Assembly (NCBI GenBank): GCA_947459205.1
Contig: CANHCR010000016.1
Location: forward strand, 1-51,141
Source of the DNA: Caryophanales bacterium
GTDB lineage: Bacteria; Bacillota; Bacilli; Paenibacillales; CANHCR01
Reading direction: 5' to 3'
Length of the DNA: 51,141 nt
The notes under the pieces are model-generated. The model searched no databases. It was not told where the DNA came from and saw only the letters and a program-made list of their open reading frames with translations. Positions 8,257 through 17,693 of the stretch are shown here, in pieces. Positions within the stretch are counted from its first letter, which is position 1; every line of letters starts with the position of its first letter. Made by a program: the position numbers and the translations under genes.

Positions 8257-9066
8257 TCACACTTTTAATTCTCGCACAAATTTTTGGATTTGCAAGAGAC
8301 CGTCTTGTTTATCCGCTTCGTTGCCTTCTAACAGCGGCAACACGGATTCAATTTGATGAACGATTGCACTGCCGACTACAACTGCATCGGATTTTGGTGC
8401 TAGTTGTAGCGCTTGCTCGCGTGTCGAGATCCCAAAACCGACGGCAATCGGCAGATTCGTCGCATCTCTCACCTCTTCGAGAAATTGATCGATACCGGAA
8501 TAAAAATCAGCGCGCATGCCTGTTACGCCGAGCGAGGAAACGCAATAAACAAAGCCGGATGCGCCATCGACGATTTTGCTGATGCGGTCCTTTGAAGTCG
8601 GGGCAATGAGCGGAATCAAATGAATCTGATGCTTAGCCGCCAATGCAGCCACTTCAACCGCTTCCTCAACTGGCAAATCAGGGATGATGATACCGCTGAT
8701 TTCGTGCTCGACGAGCATTTCGAAAAAGCGTTCCAAACCAAGTTGTAGCACCGGGTTAAAGTAGCCGAACAGTACAAACGGAATCGACACTCCCTCTTCA
8801 CGTGCACGCTTAGCGACACGAATACAATCGATGATCGATACCTCGTGACGCAAAGCCCTTTGCGAGGCGCGCTGGATAACCGGACCGTCTGCAAGCGGAT
8901 CGGAGTATGGTACGCCGAGTTCGACAATATCTGCCCCGGCAAGTTGTAGCTGTTTTAAGATCTCAACGGACGTTTCGATATCGGGATCGCCGACTGTGAT
9001 GAACGGAATGAGCGCCGTTCCCTGCTGCGCACGAATGTTGGCAAACGTTTGGTCAATCGCGTTCAC
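8257..9066 (-). CDS. trpA: tryptophan synthase alpha subunit TrpA (269 aa)
   Basis: Cleaves indole-3-glycerol phosphate to indole and glyceraldehyde 3-phosphate; the indole is channelled to TrpB. The catalytic Glu (DIVELGVPYSDP) and Asp (DPLADGPVIQ) are present, with the phosphate loop VGFGIS and GIIIPDLP. Its length is typical. It uses a GTG start that overlaps the trpB TAG by one base (TAGTG), with GGGAGGG 8 nt before, so coupled translation with its partner subunit is likely. Confidence 0.97.
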   Translation of the reverse strand: MNAIDQTFANIRAQQGTALIPFITVGDPDIETSVEILKQLQLAGADIVELGVPYSDPLADGPVIQRASQRALRHEVSIIDCIRVAKRAREEGVSIPFVLFGYFNPVLQLGLERFFEMLVEHEISGIIIPDLPVEEAVEVAALAAKHQIHLIPLIAPTSKDRISKIVDGASGFVYCVSSLGVTGMRADFYSGIDQFLEEVRDATNLPIAVGFGISTREQALQLAPKSDAVVVGSAIVHQIESVLPLLEGNEADKQDGLLQIQKFVRELKV

Positions 9067-10259
9067 TACAATTTCCCTCCCAAATGTTTCATGATCGTCT
9101 CGACGTCTTTGTCACCGCGTCCAGAGACGTTGACAACGATGATTTGATCTTTGTCGAGCGTCGGCGCCAATTTTGCCACATCTGCAATCGCATGCGCCGT
9201 TTCTAGCGCAGGAATGATTCCTTCCGTGCGGCTGAGTAGTTGTAAGCCAGCCAATGCCTCTTCGTCTGTAATTGGCGTATACTCTGCTCTGCCGATGTCT
9301 TTCAAATACGCATGTTCAGGGCCAACACCAGGATAATCAAGTCCAGCCGAAATCGAATGCGCTGGCAACACTTGTCCGAATCGATCTTGCAGCAAGTAAC
9401 TCATCGAGCCCTGAAACACACCGTGCGTTCCTTTGCTCATTGTCGCCGCATGTTCGTCCGTATCAACACCTTTACCTGCCGCCTCGACACCGCGCAGTTT
9501 GACCGTCTCATCTTGTACGAACGGGTAGAAAATACCGATCGCATTGCTGCCACCGCCAATACAAGCGACGACATAGTCTGGCAAGCGCCCCGTTTGCGCC
9601 AAAATCTGCGCGCGCGTTTCGTCTCCAATGACTCGTTGGAAATCACGCACCATCATTGGATACGGATGAGGACCTACCGCCGATCCAAGAATGTAAAACG
9701 TATCATCGACGTGACTCACCCAGTAACGGAGCGTCTCATTGCCGGCATCCTTCAGCGTGCGCGTGCCCGACGTGACGGGAATCACCTCTGCACCGAGCAA
9801 ATTCATCCGAAAAACGTTCAGACGCTGACGTTTCGTATCTTCCTCGCCCATAAACACCTTGCATTCCAAACCGAGCAAAGCGGCGATGGTTGCAGTCGCT
9901 ACACCATGTTGACCCGCGCCTGTTTCGGCAATCACTTTCTTTTTCCCCATCCGTTTGGCAAGCACCGCTTGACCGATGGTGTTATTAATTTTATGAGCGC
10001 CGGTATGGTTCAAATCTTCACGCTTAAGGTAGATTTGTGCGCCGCCAAGATGTTGAGTCAAACGTTCGGCATAGTACAAGCTCGTCGGACGCCCAGAATA
10101 TTGACGTTGTAAGTATTTGATTTCCTCAATAAATTGCTCATCTTGCGAGTAGTGCAAATACGCTTGTTCCAACTCCAATAGCGCATTCATCAACGTCTCT
10201 GGCACGTATTTGCCGCCGAATTTTCCGAACTTGCCATTGATATCAGGTACCGTAATCAT
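9066..10259 (-). CDS. trpB: tryptophan synthase beta subunit TrpB (397 aa)
   Basis: PLP enzyme joining indole and serine to make tryptophan, TrpB1 type. The PLP lysine is in [15 protein letters not shown], followed by [20 protein letters not shown] and the phosphate-binding GGGSNAIG. Length and motifs are complete. The ATG at 10259 lies inside the end of trpF (17-nt overlap), so ribosomes finishing trpF can restart on trpB. Confidence 0.97.
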   Translation of the reverse strand: MITVPDINGKFGKFGGKYVPETLMNALLELEQAYLHYSQDEQFIEEIKYLQRQYSGRPTSLYYAERLTQHLGGAQIYLKREDLNHTGAHKINNTIGQAVLAKRMGKKKVIAETGAGQHGVATATIAALLGLECKVFMGEEDTKRQRLNVFRMNLLGAEVIPVTSGTRTLKDAGNETLRYWVSHVDDTFYILGSAVGPHPYPMMVRDFQRVIGDETRAQILAQTGRLPDYVVACIGGGSNAIGIFYPFVQDETVKLRGVEAAGKGVDTDEHAATMSKGTHGVFQGSMSYLLQDRFGQVLPAHSISAGLDYPGVGPEHAYLKDIGRAEYTPITDEEALAGLQLLSRTEGIIPALETAHAIADVAKLAPTLDKDQIIVVNVSGRGDKDVETIMKHLGGKL

Positions 10260-10917
10260 ATGCTCTCACTCTTTCTACAAATGTTATGATTTTCAGTAAA
10301 TCTTTCTCGCCAGCCGTTTCGACACCGCTTGAGACATCGACGCCGTACGGTTTGTGATGTTGTAAAAGTTGTGCTACGTTATCAGGTTGCAATCCACCAG
10401 CTACGTATAGCGGGATATCAACCGAAGCGCACCAAGCCTTGATATCATCAATCACTTCCCAGCGGAACGTTTTGCCAGAACCGCCGCCATACGTTGGATC
10501 ATGTGTATCGATTAACATCAAATCGATCGAGCCGACATAAGGTTTTGCAGCATGTATGATATCGATGGATGAACTGCCGTCTTGTAATGAAAATGCCTTC
10601 ATCACCGGAATGTTGAAAGTACGCCGGATGTTCGCGCACAACTCAGGTGTTTCATCGCCGTGTAATTGCGCAATATCGAGCGGTACTGCACTCAAAACCG
10701 CAAGCAATTCAGCTTCCGGCTGGTTACGAAAGACGCCGACGCACTTCGGTGGCGCTGTGAATTCTGAGCGAATCTCGGCGATTAACGATGCTGCAACTTC
10801 AGCAGTTACTTGCCGTTTGCTCGCAGCGAATACAAAGCCGAAGCAGTCAACTTCGACATCCTTAAGAGCATGAAACAACTGATTATTGCGAATGCCGCAA
10901 ATCTTGATGTTCGTCAT
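10243..10917 (-). CDS. trpF: phosphoribosylanthranilate isomerase TrpF (224 aa)
   Basis: Amadori isomerase acting after TrpD. The TIM-barrel motifs KICGIRNN (catalytic Cys), [20 protein letters not shown] and GVDVSSGVE are present. It overlaps the trpC stop by four bases (ATGA) and trpB by 17 bases. It is a stand-alone TrpF, not fused to TrpC. Confidence 0.96.
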   Translation of the reverse strand: MTNIKICGIRNNQLFHALKDVEVDCFGFVFAASKRQVTAEVAASLIAEIRSEFTAPPKCVGVFRNQPEAELLAVLSAVPLDIAQLHGDETPELCANIRRTFNIPVMKAFSLQDGSSSIDIIHAAKPYVGSIDLMLIDTHDPTYGGGSGKTFRWEVIDDIKAWCASVDIPLYVAGGLQPDNVAQLLQHHKPYGVDVSSGVETAGEKDLLKIITFVERVRAYDYGT

Positions 10918-11702
10918 GGCAACGACCCCATCAATTGATATACGCCCGCTTCGACATCTGCATGGCGCATGAACGTCTCGCCAATCAGTAGCGCACGCGA
11001 GCCAACATCTTGCAAATACGCGACTTCCGCCGCCGTGGCAATCCCGCTTTCGCTGACGACCGGAATGGTTGCTGGAATATGAGCAAGCAGTTCTTCGGTT
11101 GTGCGAATGTCAGTGGCGAACGTGTGCAAGTTGCGGTTGTTGATCCCTAGCAAATGCAAATCAACTTCAAGCGCGCGCTCCAATTCTTCGCGGTTATGGA
11201 CTTCGACCAGCACGTCCATCCCAAGATCGACAGCCAATTGGTGAAAATCGTGCATCTGCTTGGTCGAGAGCGCGGCCGCAATCAACAAAATTGCGTCGGC
11301 ACCGATGATTCGCGCCTCCAAAATCTGACTTTCATCGACAATAAACTCTTTGCGCAATAGTGGCAAATTTACAGCCTCGCGAATCGCGCGCAAGTAGTCA
11401 TTCGATCCTTGAAAATATTGCTCGTCCGTCAACACGCTAAGACAGTCAGCGCCAGCACGCTCATAGGCGAGCGCCAGTTGCACGGGTTCAAAATCAGCAC
11501 GAATCACACCTTTTGACGGCGATGCTTTCTTCACTTCAGCAATCAAGCCAATCGATCGTTTCGGACGCTCTACTAACGCCTGCACGAAACCGCGACATCC
11601 TTGCATCGCCGATATTTCACGCTCCATCTGGGCGATGGAGGTGCGCTCAAGTAATTGCGCTACTTCATTTTTTTTCGTCGCTAAAATTCGTTCTAATATC
11701 AT
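10914..11702 (-). CDS. trpC: indole-3-glycerol phosphate synthase TrpC (262 aa)
   Basis: Closes the indole ring from CdRP. Motifs: AEVKKASPSKGVI with the catalytic Lys, LLRKEFIVDESQILEAR, GINNRNLHTF and VVSESGIATAAEV. Standard length. The ATG has AGGAG 9 nt upstream and follows trpD by 12 nt. Confidence 0.96.
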   Translation of the reverse strand: MILERILATKKNEVAQLLERTSIAQMEREISAMQGCRGFVQALVERPKRSIGLIAEVKKASPSKGVIRADFEPVQLALAYERAGADCLSVLTDEQYFQGSNDYLRAIREAVNLPLLRKEFIVDESQILEARIIGADAILLIAAALSTKQMHDFHQLAVDLGMDVLVEVHNREELERALEVDLHLLGINNRNLHTFATDIRTTEELLAHIPATIPVVSESGIATAAEVAYLQDVGSRALLIGETFMRHADVEAGVYQLMGSLP

Positions 11703-11714
11703 TCTGCAATTCTC

Positions 11715-12749
11715 CTAATCTCGATTCGTCGCGGCAATTAACTGTTCCAATTGATCTCTCGCTTTGCCGCTATCTATCACGTTTTGCGCAAGCGATACAC
11801 CGCCCGCAATCGAATCGGCCAATCCGCTCAAATAGAAACAGGCAGCGCTATTCAAAACAACGATGTCGCGGTTTGCTCCTTTGACACCATTCAAGATTTG
11901 TACAATCAGTTGTGCATTATGGGCAGCGTCACCGCCGTCAATTTCAGTAATCAACGAGCGTTCAATACCTAGTGATTCAGGGGTAATGGTATACGTATCA
12001 ATCGCGCCATCTTTCAACTCACTGACAACGGTCGGTGCGCTCACGCTGATTTCATCCAAACCATCCTCACTCGCCACGACGAGCGCTCGTTTGAGTCCAA
12101 GTTCCTTGAGTACACCGGCCATTAATGGCGTAAGTTTGCGGTCATATACGCCGACCAGTTGACGATCAGCACCAGCCGGGTTGGTGAGCGGTCCTAGCAG
12201 ATTAAATACTGTGCGAATCCCGATTTCTTTGCGCGGAGTTGCGGCATGACGCATCGATCCGTGAAAGAGTGGCGCGAACATGAAACAGAGGCCTGTTTCA
12301 CGCAAACAACGCGCAGCTTGTTCAGCCGTTATTTGAATGTTTACGCCGAGCGCTTCTAATACATCAGCACTGCCGCTCTTACTCGAAATCGCTCGATTGC
12401 CATGTTTCGCTATACGCACGCCGCCTGCTGCCGCAACAATCGCAGACGCCGTCGAAATATTGAACGTATGCCGTCCGTCACCGCCCGTACCGCACGTATC
12501 GAGTAAACCATCGTGCATCGTATCTACACGCAGCGCCTTTGCCCGCATCGTTTGCGCAAAACCAGTGATCTCTTCAATCGTCTCGCCTTTCATGCGCAAT
12601 CCGGTAATCAGTGAAGCGATTTGCGCAGGCGTCGTCTCACCGTCCATCACCTGCGCCATCACAGATGAAGTCTCTGTTCTAGTAAGTGACTGTCCAAGCA
12701 CTACTTTTGCAATCGCTTGTTGAATCGTGAACGCTTGCTCGTTACTCAT
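11715..12749 (-). CDS. trpD: anthranilate phosphoribosyltransferase TrpD (344 aa)
   Basis: Transfers phosphoribose from PRPP to anthranilate. It carries DTCGTGGDGRHTFNIST and KHGNRAISSKSGSADVLEALG, the PRPP and Mg binding segments. It starts 3 nt after the trpE stop, with AAGGAGGG upstream. No trpG lies in the operon, consistent with Bacillales in which the shared glutamine amidotransferase (PabA/TrpG) is in a folate operon. Confidence 0.96.
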   Translation of the reverse strand: MSNEQAFTIQQAIAKVVLGQSLTRTETSSVMAQVMDGETTPAQIASLITGLRMKGETIEEITGFAQTMRAKALRVDTMHDGLLDTCGTGGDGRHTFNISTASAIVAAAGGVRIAKHGNRAISSKSGSADVLEALGVNIQITAEQAARCLRETGLCFMFAPLFHGSMRHAATPRKEIGIRTVFNLLGPLTNPAGADRQLVGVYDRKLTPLMAGVLKELGLKRALVVASEDGLDEISVSAPTVVSELKDGAIDTYTITPESLGIERSLITEIDGGDAAHNAQLIVQILNGVKGANRDIVVLNSAACFYLSGLADSIAGGVSLAQNVIDSGKARDQLEQLIAATNRD

Positions 12750-12752
12750 CGT

Positions 12753-14282
12753 TCAGCCCTCCTTAAACAATCGTTCGGCCATGCGAATCGCGACCAGTGA
12801 GGCCTTCGCTTTGTTGACCGTTTCCATGTACTCATTCTCAGGCACCGAGTCAGCGACAATGCCAGCGCCCGCTTGTATATATGCCTTGCCATGTTTAAAA
12901 ATAATCGTGCGTATCGTGATGCAAGTATCGAGGTTGCCAGAGAAACCTAGATAGCCAATCGCCCCTGCATACGCACCGCGCGCATTCGGTTCGAGTTCAG
13001 CAATGATCTCCATCGCTCGCAGTTTCGGAGCTCCCGACACCGTTCCCGCTGGCATGCAAGAGATGAACGCGTCATAAAAATCGCGATCTTCACGCATCTC
13101 TCCGACCACATTGGAAACGATATGCATTACATGTGAGTAGCGCTCAATTTCCATAAATGAGTCGCAGTGAACCGTGCCATACTTGCTGACGCGTCCGATA
13201 TCGTTGCGGCCAAGATCAATGAGCATGCGATGTTCAGCCAATTCTTTTTCGTCAGCGAGCAAATCCTGCTCCAAAGCGAGATCTTCTTCCGCCGTCTTGC
13301 CGCGCGGTCGAGTGCCTGCAATCGGCCTCGTTTCCACCTTATCTCCTTCGACTCTGACGAGCAACTCCGGTGACGCGCCGACAATTGTTTCCTCCCCCAT
13401 TTTTAGCACATACATATAAGGTGAAGGATTCATCGTGCGCAGTACGCGATACACTTGGAGCGGTGAAACGTCCGTATCGATTTCAAAACGTTGCGATAGA
13501 ACGACTTGGAAAATGTCGCCGGCACGGATGTATTCCTTGGCGTCGAGCACATTTTGCAAAAACCGCTCTTTCGTCATATTCGAGCGAAAATCTAAGTTGG
13601 CGTGGACATCGTCGGCCGAAATAATCGGCGCCAGCGGCACGCTGAGCGGACTCGTAATTACTTCCAGCAATGCCTCTATTTTATCACATGTTTCCTGGTA
13701 AGCGAGAGGCAAACGCTCACTTTCTTGTGGCACATGCAAATTGGCGATAATTTTGATGCGCTGCTTTAGGTGGTCAAAAACAATCACTTGATCGCAGAAC
13801 ATAAACTGAAAATCGTTCATTTGCAAATCGTCGATTGCATGCTCTGGCAAACGCTCGTAGTATTGCAACAAGTCGTAACCGAAAAAGCCGACTGCACCAC
13901 CTGTAAAACGCGGTAATTCATCAATTTGCGGACTGCGATAGTGCGCCAACAACGGTTTCAGGGCTTGCAGTGGCTTCCCGTCAAGCGTACGTACGGTGCC
14001 TCCCTCATTGACCTCAATCACACCGCGTTTACAGCGAATCGTCAAAAACGGATTGGTACCGATAAACGAGTAGCGCGCCCATTTCGAACCACCTTCTACA
14101 CTTTCCAGTAAAAACGCATGTGACTCTCGATAAAAATGTTGAAACAAGCGAATCGGCGTTTCCGTATCAGCCAGTACTTCTCTGACGACCGGCACAAGAT
14201 TGTAAGACTTCGCATATTCGGCAATTTGTTGTAGTTCCAAATGTTCCACCTCATTCGAGATAATAACGGGGCAAACGTACAT
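12753..14282 (-). CDS. trpE: anthranilate synthase component I TrpE (509 aa)
   Basis: Converts chorismate and ammonia/glutamine nitrogen to anthranilate; first enzyme of the tryptophan branch. The N-terminal domain has the LLES tryptophan feedback motif (HAFLLESVEGGSKWARYSFI). The C-terminal chorismate-binding domain has PIAGTRPRGKTAEED, DLGRNDIGRVSKYG, GTVSGAPKLRAMEI and GAYAGAIGYLGF. The ATG at 14282 is preferred: GTAGGGG lies 7 nt upstream and forms the 3' arm of the attenuator hairpin. The frame stays open 11 codons further, but those codons run through the hairpin. Expression is probably controlled by TRAP through the leader just upstream. Confidence 0.96.
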   Translation of the reverse strand: MYVCPVIISNEVEHLELQQIAEYAKSYNLVPVVREVLADTETPIRLFQHFYRESHAFLLESVEGGSKWARYSFIGTNPFLTIRCKRGVIEVNEGGTVRTLDGKPLQALKPLLAHYRSPQIDELPRFTGGAVGFFGYDLLQYYERLPEHAIDDLQMNDFQFMFCDQVIVFDHLKQRIKIIANLHVPQESERLPLAYQETCDKIEALLEVITSPLSVPLAPIISADDVHANLDFRSNMTKERFLQNVLDAKEYIRAGDIFQVVLSQRFEIDTDVSPLQVYRVLRTMNPSPYMYVLKMGEETIVGASPELLVRVEGDKVETRPIAGTRPRGKTAEEDLALEQDLLADEKELAEHRMLIDLGRNDIGRVSKYGTVHCDSFMEIERYSHVMHIVSNVVGEMREDRDFYDAFISCMPAGTVSGAPKLRAMEIIAELEPNARGAYAGAIGYLGFSGNLDTCITIRTIIFKHGKAYIQAGAGIVADSVPENEYMETVNKAKASLVAIRMAERLFKEG

Positions 14283-14324
14283 AATAAAACCCCTACTTGC
14301 AATAAATCGTTGCAAAAGTAGAGG
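14281..14324 (-). terminator. trp leader attenuator: terminator / ribosome-site hairpin before trpE
   Basis: Minus-strand RNA reads CCTCTACTTTTGCAA, a 7-nt loop, TTGCAAGTAGGGG, then TTTTATTATG: about 13 pairs with a 2-nt bulge, then a broken T-run that ends in the trpE ATG. The 3' arm holds the probable trpE ribosome binding site, so the hairpin could act at both transcription and translation. Its 5' arm contains CTCTACT, exactly complementary to AGTAGAG, which occurs twice in the upstream triplet repeat and would form the competing antiterminator. Confidence 0.75.
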
Positions 14325-14399
14325 TGATCATACAATAGCAGCACACACTTGTGCCCGCAAATTGCAAATAGACATTCAACTGGTTTACGCCTCACGCGT

Positions 14400-14484
14400 C
14401 TAAACTGTTCTCATCTCTGCTCTACTGTGCTCTACTCTGCTAAACGAACTTGCTAAACTAGCTTACTTACTCTTAACTTTACTC
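14400..14484 (-). promoter_or_regulatory. TRAP (MtrB) binding site in the aroH-trpE leader
   Basis: On the minus strand nine NAG triplets (TAG, GAG, GAG, CAG, GAG, GAG, GAG, CAG, TAG) follow one another at an exact 5-nt period over 14400-14442. Ten more NAG triplets, less evenly spaced, extend upstream to 14484, seven nt after the aroH stop. TRAP is an 11-mer whose subunits each bind one (G/U)AG with 2-nt spacers, and mtrB is in the same operon. Tryptophan-loaded TRAP binding here would block the antiterminator and favour the hairpin at 14281-14324. Confidence 0.85.
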
Positions 14485-14490
14485 GAAATC

Positions 14491-14868
14491 TTATTGCAGG
14501 TCAACCAAATCAGGGCGCAAGCGCACCGCTTCCCGCAAGTATACATGCTGAATTTCAGCCTGTGACTTCGTCGTGTTGACATGAATCATTAAGCGAATGC
14601 ATTTCGGGAGGCTACCAGGTACGACCATTTCCTGCGAACACATTAATGGCACCAAGTCCCAGCCCTCTATGTAGCGAATCGCGCGCGCAGGAAAGGTGGC
14701 ATCAAGATCTGTCGTCACTGTAATGAAGATGCTAGCAATTTCATCGGCTTTTAAACCGTTACGGTCACTTAACGCTTGGAGTAGTTCACTAGTCGCAAGC
14801 AAAATTTGTTCTTCTGAATTTTGTTCGACTGTCGTCGCCCCGCGAATACCACGCATCACTGTCACCAT
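14491..14868 (-). CDS. aroH: chorismate mutase AroH type (125 aa)
   Basis: Monofunctional trimeric chorismate mutase of the B. subtilis AroH fold, converting chorismate to prephenate for Tyr and Phe. The N-terminus MRGIRGATTVEQNSEEQI includes the active-site Arg; the CSQEM Glu, the later Arg (LPKCIRLMIHVN) and Tyr (QHVYLREAVRLRPDL) match the known active site. The ATG at 14868 has GAGGAGG 7 nt upstream and lies inside the aroB end (7-nt overlap). The TRAP site begins just after its stop. Confidence 0.95.
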   Translation of the reverse strand: MVTVMRGIRGATTVEQNSEEQILLATSELLQALSDRNGLKADEIASIFITVTTDLDATFPARAIRYIEGWDLVPLMCSQEMVVPGSLPKCIRLMIHVNTTKSQAEIQHVYLREAVRLRPDLVDLQ

Positions 14869-15971
14869 GCACGCACCTCCTCGACCATCAATTGATGAAC
14901 CACTTCACGAACCGCATCGACTGCGATGTCACGTCTGATTTCAACCGTGCTGATCGAAGTCGGAATAATGAAGACCAGCGATCCGTCTTTGAATTTTTTA
15001 TCATGCATCATCGCCGACATGATGGCTTCTATCGCAAAATGTTGAGGGATTCGTGTCGGTAGTGCTAATTTGGCAAATAAACGCTCGTATGTGTCGAGGA
15101 TTTCGGTTCCATAACCTAGTTTCGCTGCTAATTTGGCCGCACCGACCATACCAATGGCAATTGCCTCGCCGTGCAGCAACTCTTCATATCCAGCAACCGC
15201 TTCAAGCGCATGACCGATTGTGTGTCCTAAGTTGAGGATTGCACGCAGGTCATTTTCGCGTTCATCGCGTGACACGACTTGTGCCTTCACCGCGCAACCG
15301 TTATATAGGGCGTAAGCAATCGCCTCTTCATCGAGTGCGAGCATGCGCTCAACGTTAGCTTCAGACCACGAAACGAACGATGCATCCCAAATGAAACCGT
15401 GCTTGATGACCTCAGATAGTCCTGCGCGAATTTCACGAATCGGCAAAGATTTTAACGTATCTGTATCGTAGAGAACGAGTTGCGGTTGATGAAAGGCTCC
15501 GATAATGTTTTTTGCCATAGAATGATTGACGCCAACTTTGCCGCCGACACTACTGTCATGCGCTAATATTGTGGTCGGCAATTGCACAAATCGAACGCCG
15601 CGCATGAAACTGGCAGCAACAAAACCCGCCAAATCACCGACAACCCCGCCGCCTAAAGCGAGTACCACACTGTTGCGATCCAAACCAGCTTGAAGCGCTT
15701 TGCCAATGAGTGCATCAAGCATCGACAAAGACTTCGATTTTTCGCCGGAAGACACAATGGCCGAGTGCACCTCATAACCACCGCTACGTAACCGTTCGCT
15801 GACAAACTCCAAATAAAGCGGTGCAACACTCGAATCCGTAATTACGAATAACTTATGTTTGACCGCTACACCGACATCCGCTAAATGCCGGCAAAGGTCA
15901 TGCAGCAAGCCACTGCCGATACGTATCGGATAGGAGCGCTCGCCTAAATCAACAATCAGTTCTTTCATCAT
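14862..15971 (-). CDS. aroB: 3-dehydroquinate synthase AroB (369 aa)
   Basis: NAD- and metal-dependent second enzyme of the shikimate pathway. Motifs: ALGGGVVGDLAGFVAASFMR (NAD/substrate), LPTTILAHDSSVGGKVGVN, EVIKHGFIWDASF and LNLGHTIGHALE (metal ligands). Full length. It starts one base into the aroC stop (TGATG), with GGTGGAG upstream. Confidence 0.96.
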   Translation of the reverse strand: MMKELIVDLGERSYPIRIGSGLLHDLCRHLADVGVAVKHKLFVITDSSVAPLYLEFVSERLRSGGYEVHSAIVSSGEKSKSLSMLDALIGKALQAGLDRNSVVLALGGGVVGDLAGFVAASFMRGVRFVQLPTTILAHDSSVGGKVGVNHSMAKNIIGAFHQPQLVLYDTDTLKSLPIREIRAGLSEVIKHGFIWDASFVSWSEANVERMLALDEEAIAYALYNGCAVKAQVVSRDERENDLRAILNLGHTIGHALEAVAGYEELLHGEAIAIGMVGAAKLAAKLGYGTEILDTYERLFAKLALPTRIPQHFAIEAIMSAMMHDKKFKDGSLVFIIPTSISTVEIRRDIAVDAVREVVHQLMVEEVRAW

Positions 15972-17134
15972 CAGTATTGCTCCACCTGTGCAAGGTACGT
16001 TTCGTAATTACGACGAATTTCTTCGATCGAATCGCCGCCAAACTTCTCGAGAAACGCTTTGGCAACTTCCCATGCGACGACATTTTCCATCACAACACTC
16101 GCAGCTGGCACCGCACAAGCATCGGAACGCTCCACTTGCGCCTCGAACGCTTCTTTCGTGTCGATATCAACACTGCGCAGCGGTTTGTAAAGGGTCGGAA
16201 TCGGTTTCATCACACCACGAACGACAATCGGCTCGCCGGTCGTCATGCCGCCTTCAAATCCGCCCGCACGATTCGATCCGCGGTGGAATCCGCGCTCTTG
16301 AGTGTACAAAATCTCATCATGCACACGCGAACCGGATGTTTTGCCTGCATCGAAGCCAATCCCGATTTCACAACCTTTAAACGCTTGAATCGAGACAACT
16401 GCCTGGGCGATACGCGCATCCAATTTACGATCCCACTGGACGTGACTACCAAGTCCAACCGGCACGCCTTCAATAATGCACTCAACGATACCGCCGACTG
16501 TATCACCGTCTGCTTTCGTTTTATCAATCAAAGCGATCATTGCCGCTTCCGCATCTTGATCAACGACGCGCACCGACGATTCTTCCGTGCGCTGAATTAA
16601 CTCATCGATTGGCAAATCGTGACGTATTGCTTCGACTTCGCCGATACGAATCACTTGACCTGCCACTTTGATGCCGAATTCAAGCAGCAATTCACGCGCC
16701 AAAGCACCGCAGGCTACGCGAATCGTCGTCTCACGTGCGCTTGAACGCTCCAAAATGTTACGCAAATCACGTTGATTGTATTTCAGTGCACCGTTTAGAT
16801 CAGCATGACCTGGACGCGGACGATGCACGCGGCGACGCTCTTCATCCGTACCCTCAATTGGTTCAACGTTCATAATTTTCGTCCAATGTTTCCAGTCATT
16901 GTTGTGCACGACAAGCGCAATCGGTGCACCCGTTGTTTTGCCGTGACGCACACCACCGACAATTTCCGCACGGTCTTTCTCGATTTGCATACGACGACCG
17001 CGGCCATACCCTTTTTGTCTACGTTCCAATTGAAAATTGACACGCTCTGTCGAAATTTGCAAATTGCTTGGAAAACCTTCGACAATCGCCGTTAATTGTG
17101 GTCCATGGGACTCCCCAGCTGTTAAATATCGCAC
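15971..17134 (-). CDS. aroC: chorismate synthase AroC (387 aa)
   Basis: FMN-dependent enzyme converting EPSP to chorismate (named AroF in B. subtilis). Motifs: [20 protein letters not shown] at the N-terminus, [48 protein letters not shown] and [13 protein letters not shown]. It uses a GTG start with AAGGGGG 8 nt upstream. It opens the aro-trp block and has its own promoter-like sequence upstream. Confidence 0.96.
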   Translation of the reverse strand: MRYLTAGESHGPQLTAIVEGFPSNLQISTERVNFQLERRQKGYGRGRRMQIEKDRAEIVGGVRHGKTTGAPIALVVHNNDWKHWTKIMNVEPIEGTDEERRRVHRPRPGHADLNGALKYNQRDLRNILERSSARETTIRVACGALARELLLEFGIKVAGQVIRIGEVEAIRHDLPIDELIQRTEESSVRVVDQDAEAAMIALIDKTKADGDTVGGIVECIIEGVPVGLGSHVQWDRKLDARIAQAVVSIQAFKGCEIGIGFDAGKTSGSRVHDEILYTQERGFHRGSNRAGGFEGGMTTGEPIVVRGVMKPIPTLYKPLRSVDIDTKEAFEAQVERSDACAVPAASVVMENVVAWEVAKAFLEKFGGDSIEEIRRNYETYLAQVEQY

Positions 17135-17166
17135 AAAATGTTCCCCCTTATTTCCATAACGCCTAC

Positions 17167-17196
17167 ATTATATTACAGCGGACAATACGAACGCAA
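17167..17196 (-). promoter_or_regulatory. candidate internal sigma-A promoter upstream of aroC
   Basis: On the minus strand TTGCGT, an 18-nt spacer, then a perfect TATAAT, in the 75-nt gap between ndk and aroC. It would let the aro-trp-his-tyr block be transcribed separately from the quinone genes, as in the B. subtilis supraoperon. Prediction only. Confidence 0.55.
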
Positions 17197-17209
17197 AAAC
17201 GCTGCATGT

Positions 17210-17653
17210 TTAAATCCAAGGCTGTACTGCACGCGTGTAGTTTACGATTTCCTCATCTTTGAAATAGAGTGCCATTTCTCGGGTGGCGCTTTCGACAGAA
17301 TCCGCGCCATGAATCAAGTTAAAGCGCGTATGTGACGCGTGATCACCGCGAATGGTACCCGGTTCTGCTTCGAGTGAATTCGTCTTGCCAATTAATTTCC
17401 GTGCGAGTGCTACGATTTGATCACCCTCCCAAACCATCGCCATTACTGGTCCAGACGTAATGAATTTGACCAAGTCCGGGAAAAAAGGTTTGCCGACATG
17501 TTCAGCATAATGCTGTGCCGCCAATTCGTCATCAATCAGCATAAACTTCGCAGCCACCATCGAAAATCCTTTTTGCTCCAAGCGCTTAATGATTTCACCA
17601 ATCAAACCGCGTTGCACTCCATCAGGTTTAATCATCAAAAACGTGCGTTCCAT
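17210..17653 (-). CDS. ndk: nucleoside diphosphate kinase (147 aa)
   Basis: Equalises NTP and dNTP pools by phosphate transfer through a phospho-histidine. The N-terminus [20 protein letters not shown] and the active-site motif [12 protein letters not shown], with the catalytic His, are present. Standard length. Its place between hepT and aroC is the same as in B. subtilis, although cheR is absent here. Confidence 0.96.
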   Translation of the reverse strand: MERTFLMIKPDGVQRGLIGEIIKRLEQKGFSMVAAKFMLIDDELAAQHYAEHVGKPFFPDLVKFITSGPVMAMVWEGDQIVALARKLIGKTNSLEAEPGTIRGDHASHTRFNLIHGADSVESATREMALYFKDEEIVNYTRAVQPWI

Positions 17654-17693
17654 ACAACAACACTCCTTCTGTAATTAGTCAACTACTTGTGTC

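Noticed and set aside
9312-10112. 266-codon plus-strand open frame opposite trpB
   Set aside because: It lies wholly antisense to a full, motif-rich trpB, has a low-complexity Arg/His/Thr composition typical of a shadow frame, and has no ribosome binding site. Similar long frames opposite aroC (15977-16600), hisC (7617-8042) and within ftsW (3526-3963) were dropped for the same reasons.
14325-14399. T-box riboswitch or leader-peptide attenuation for trpE
   Set aside because: No T-box consensus or Trp-codon-rich leader peptide was seen, while the NAG repeats plus mtrB explain control fully.
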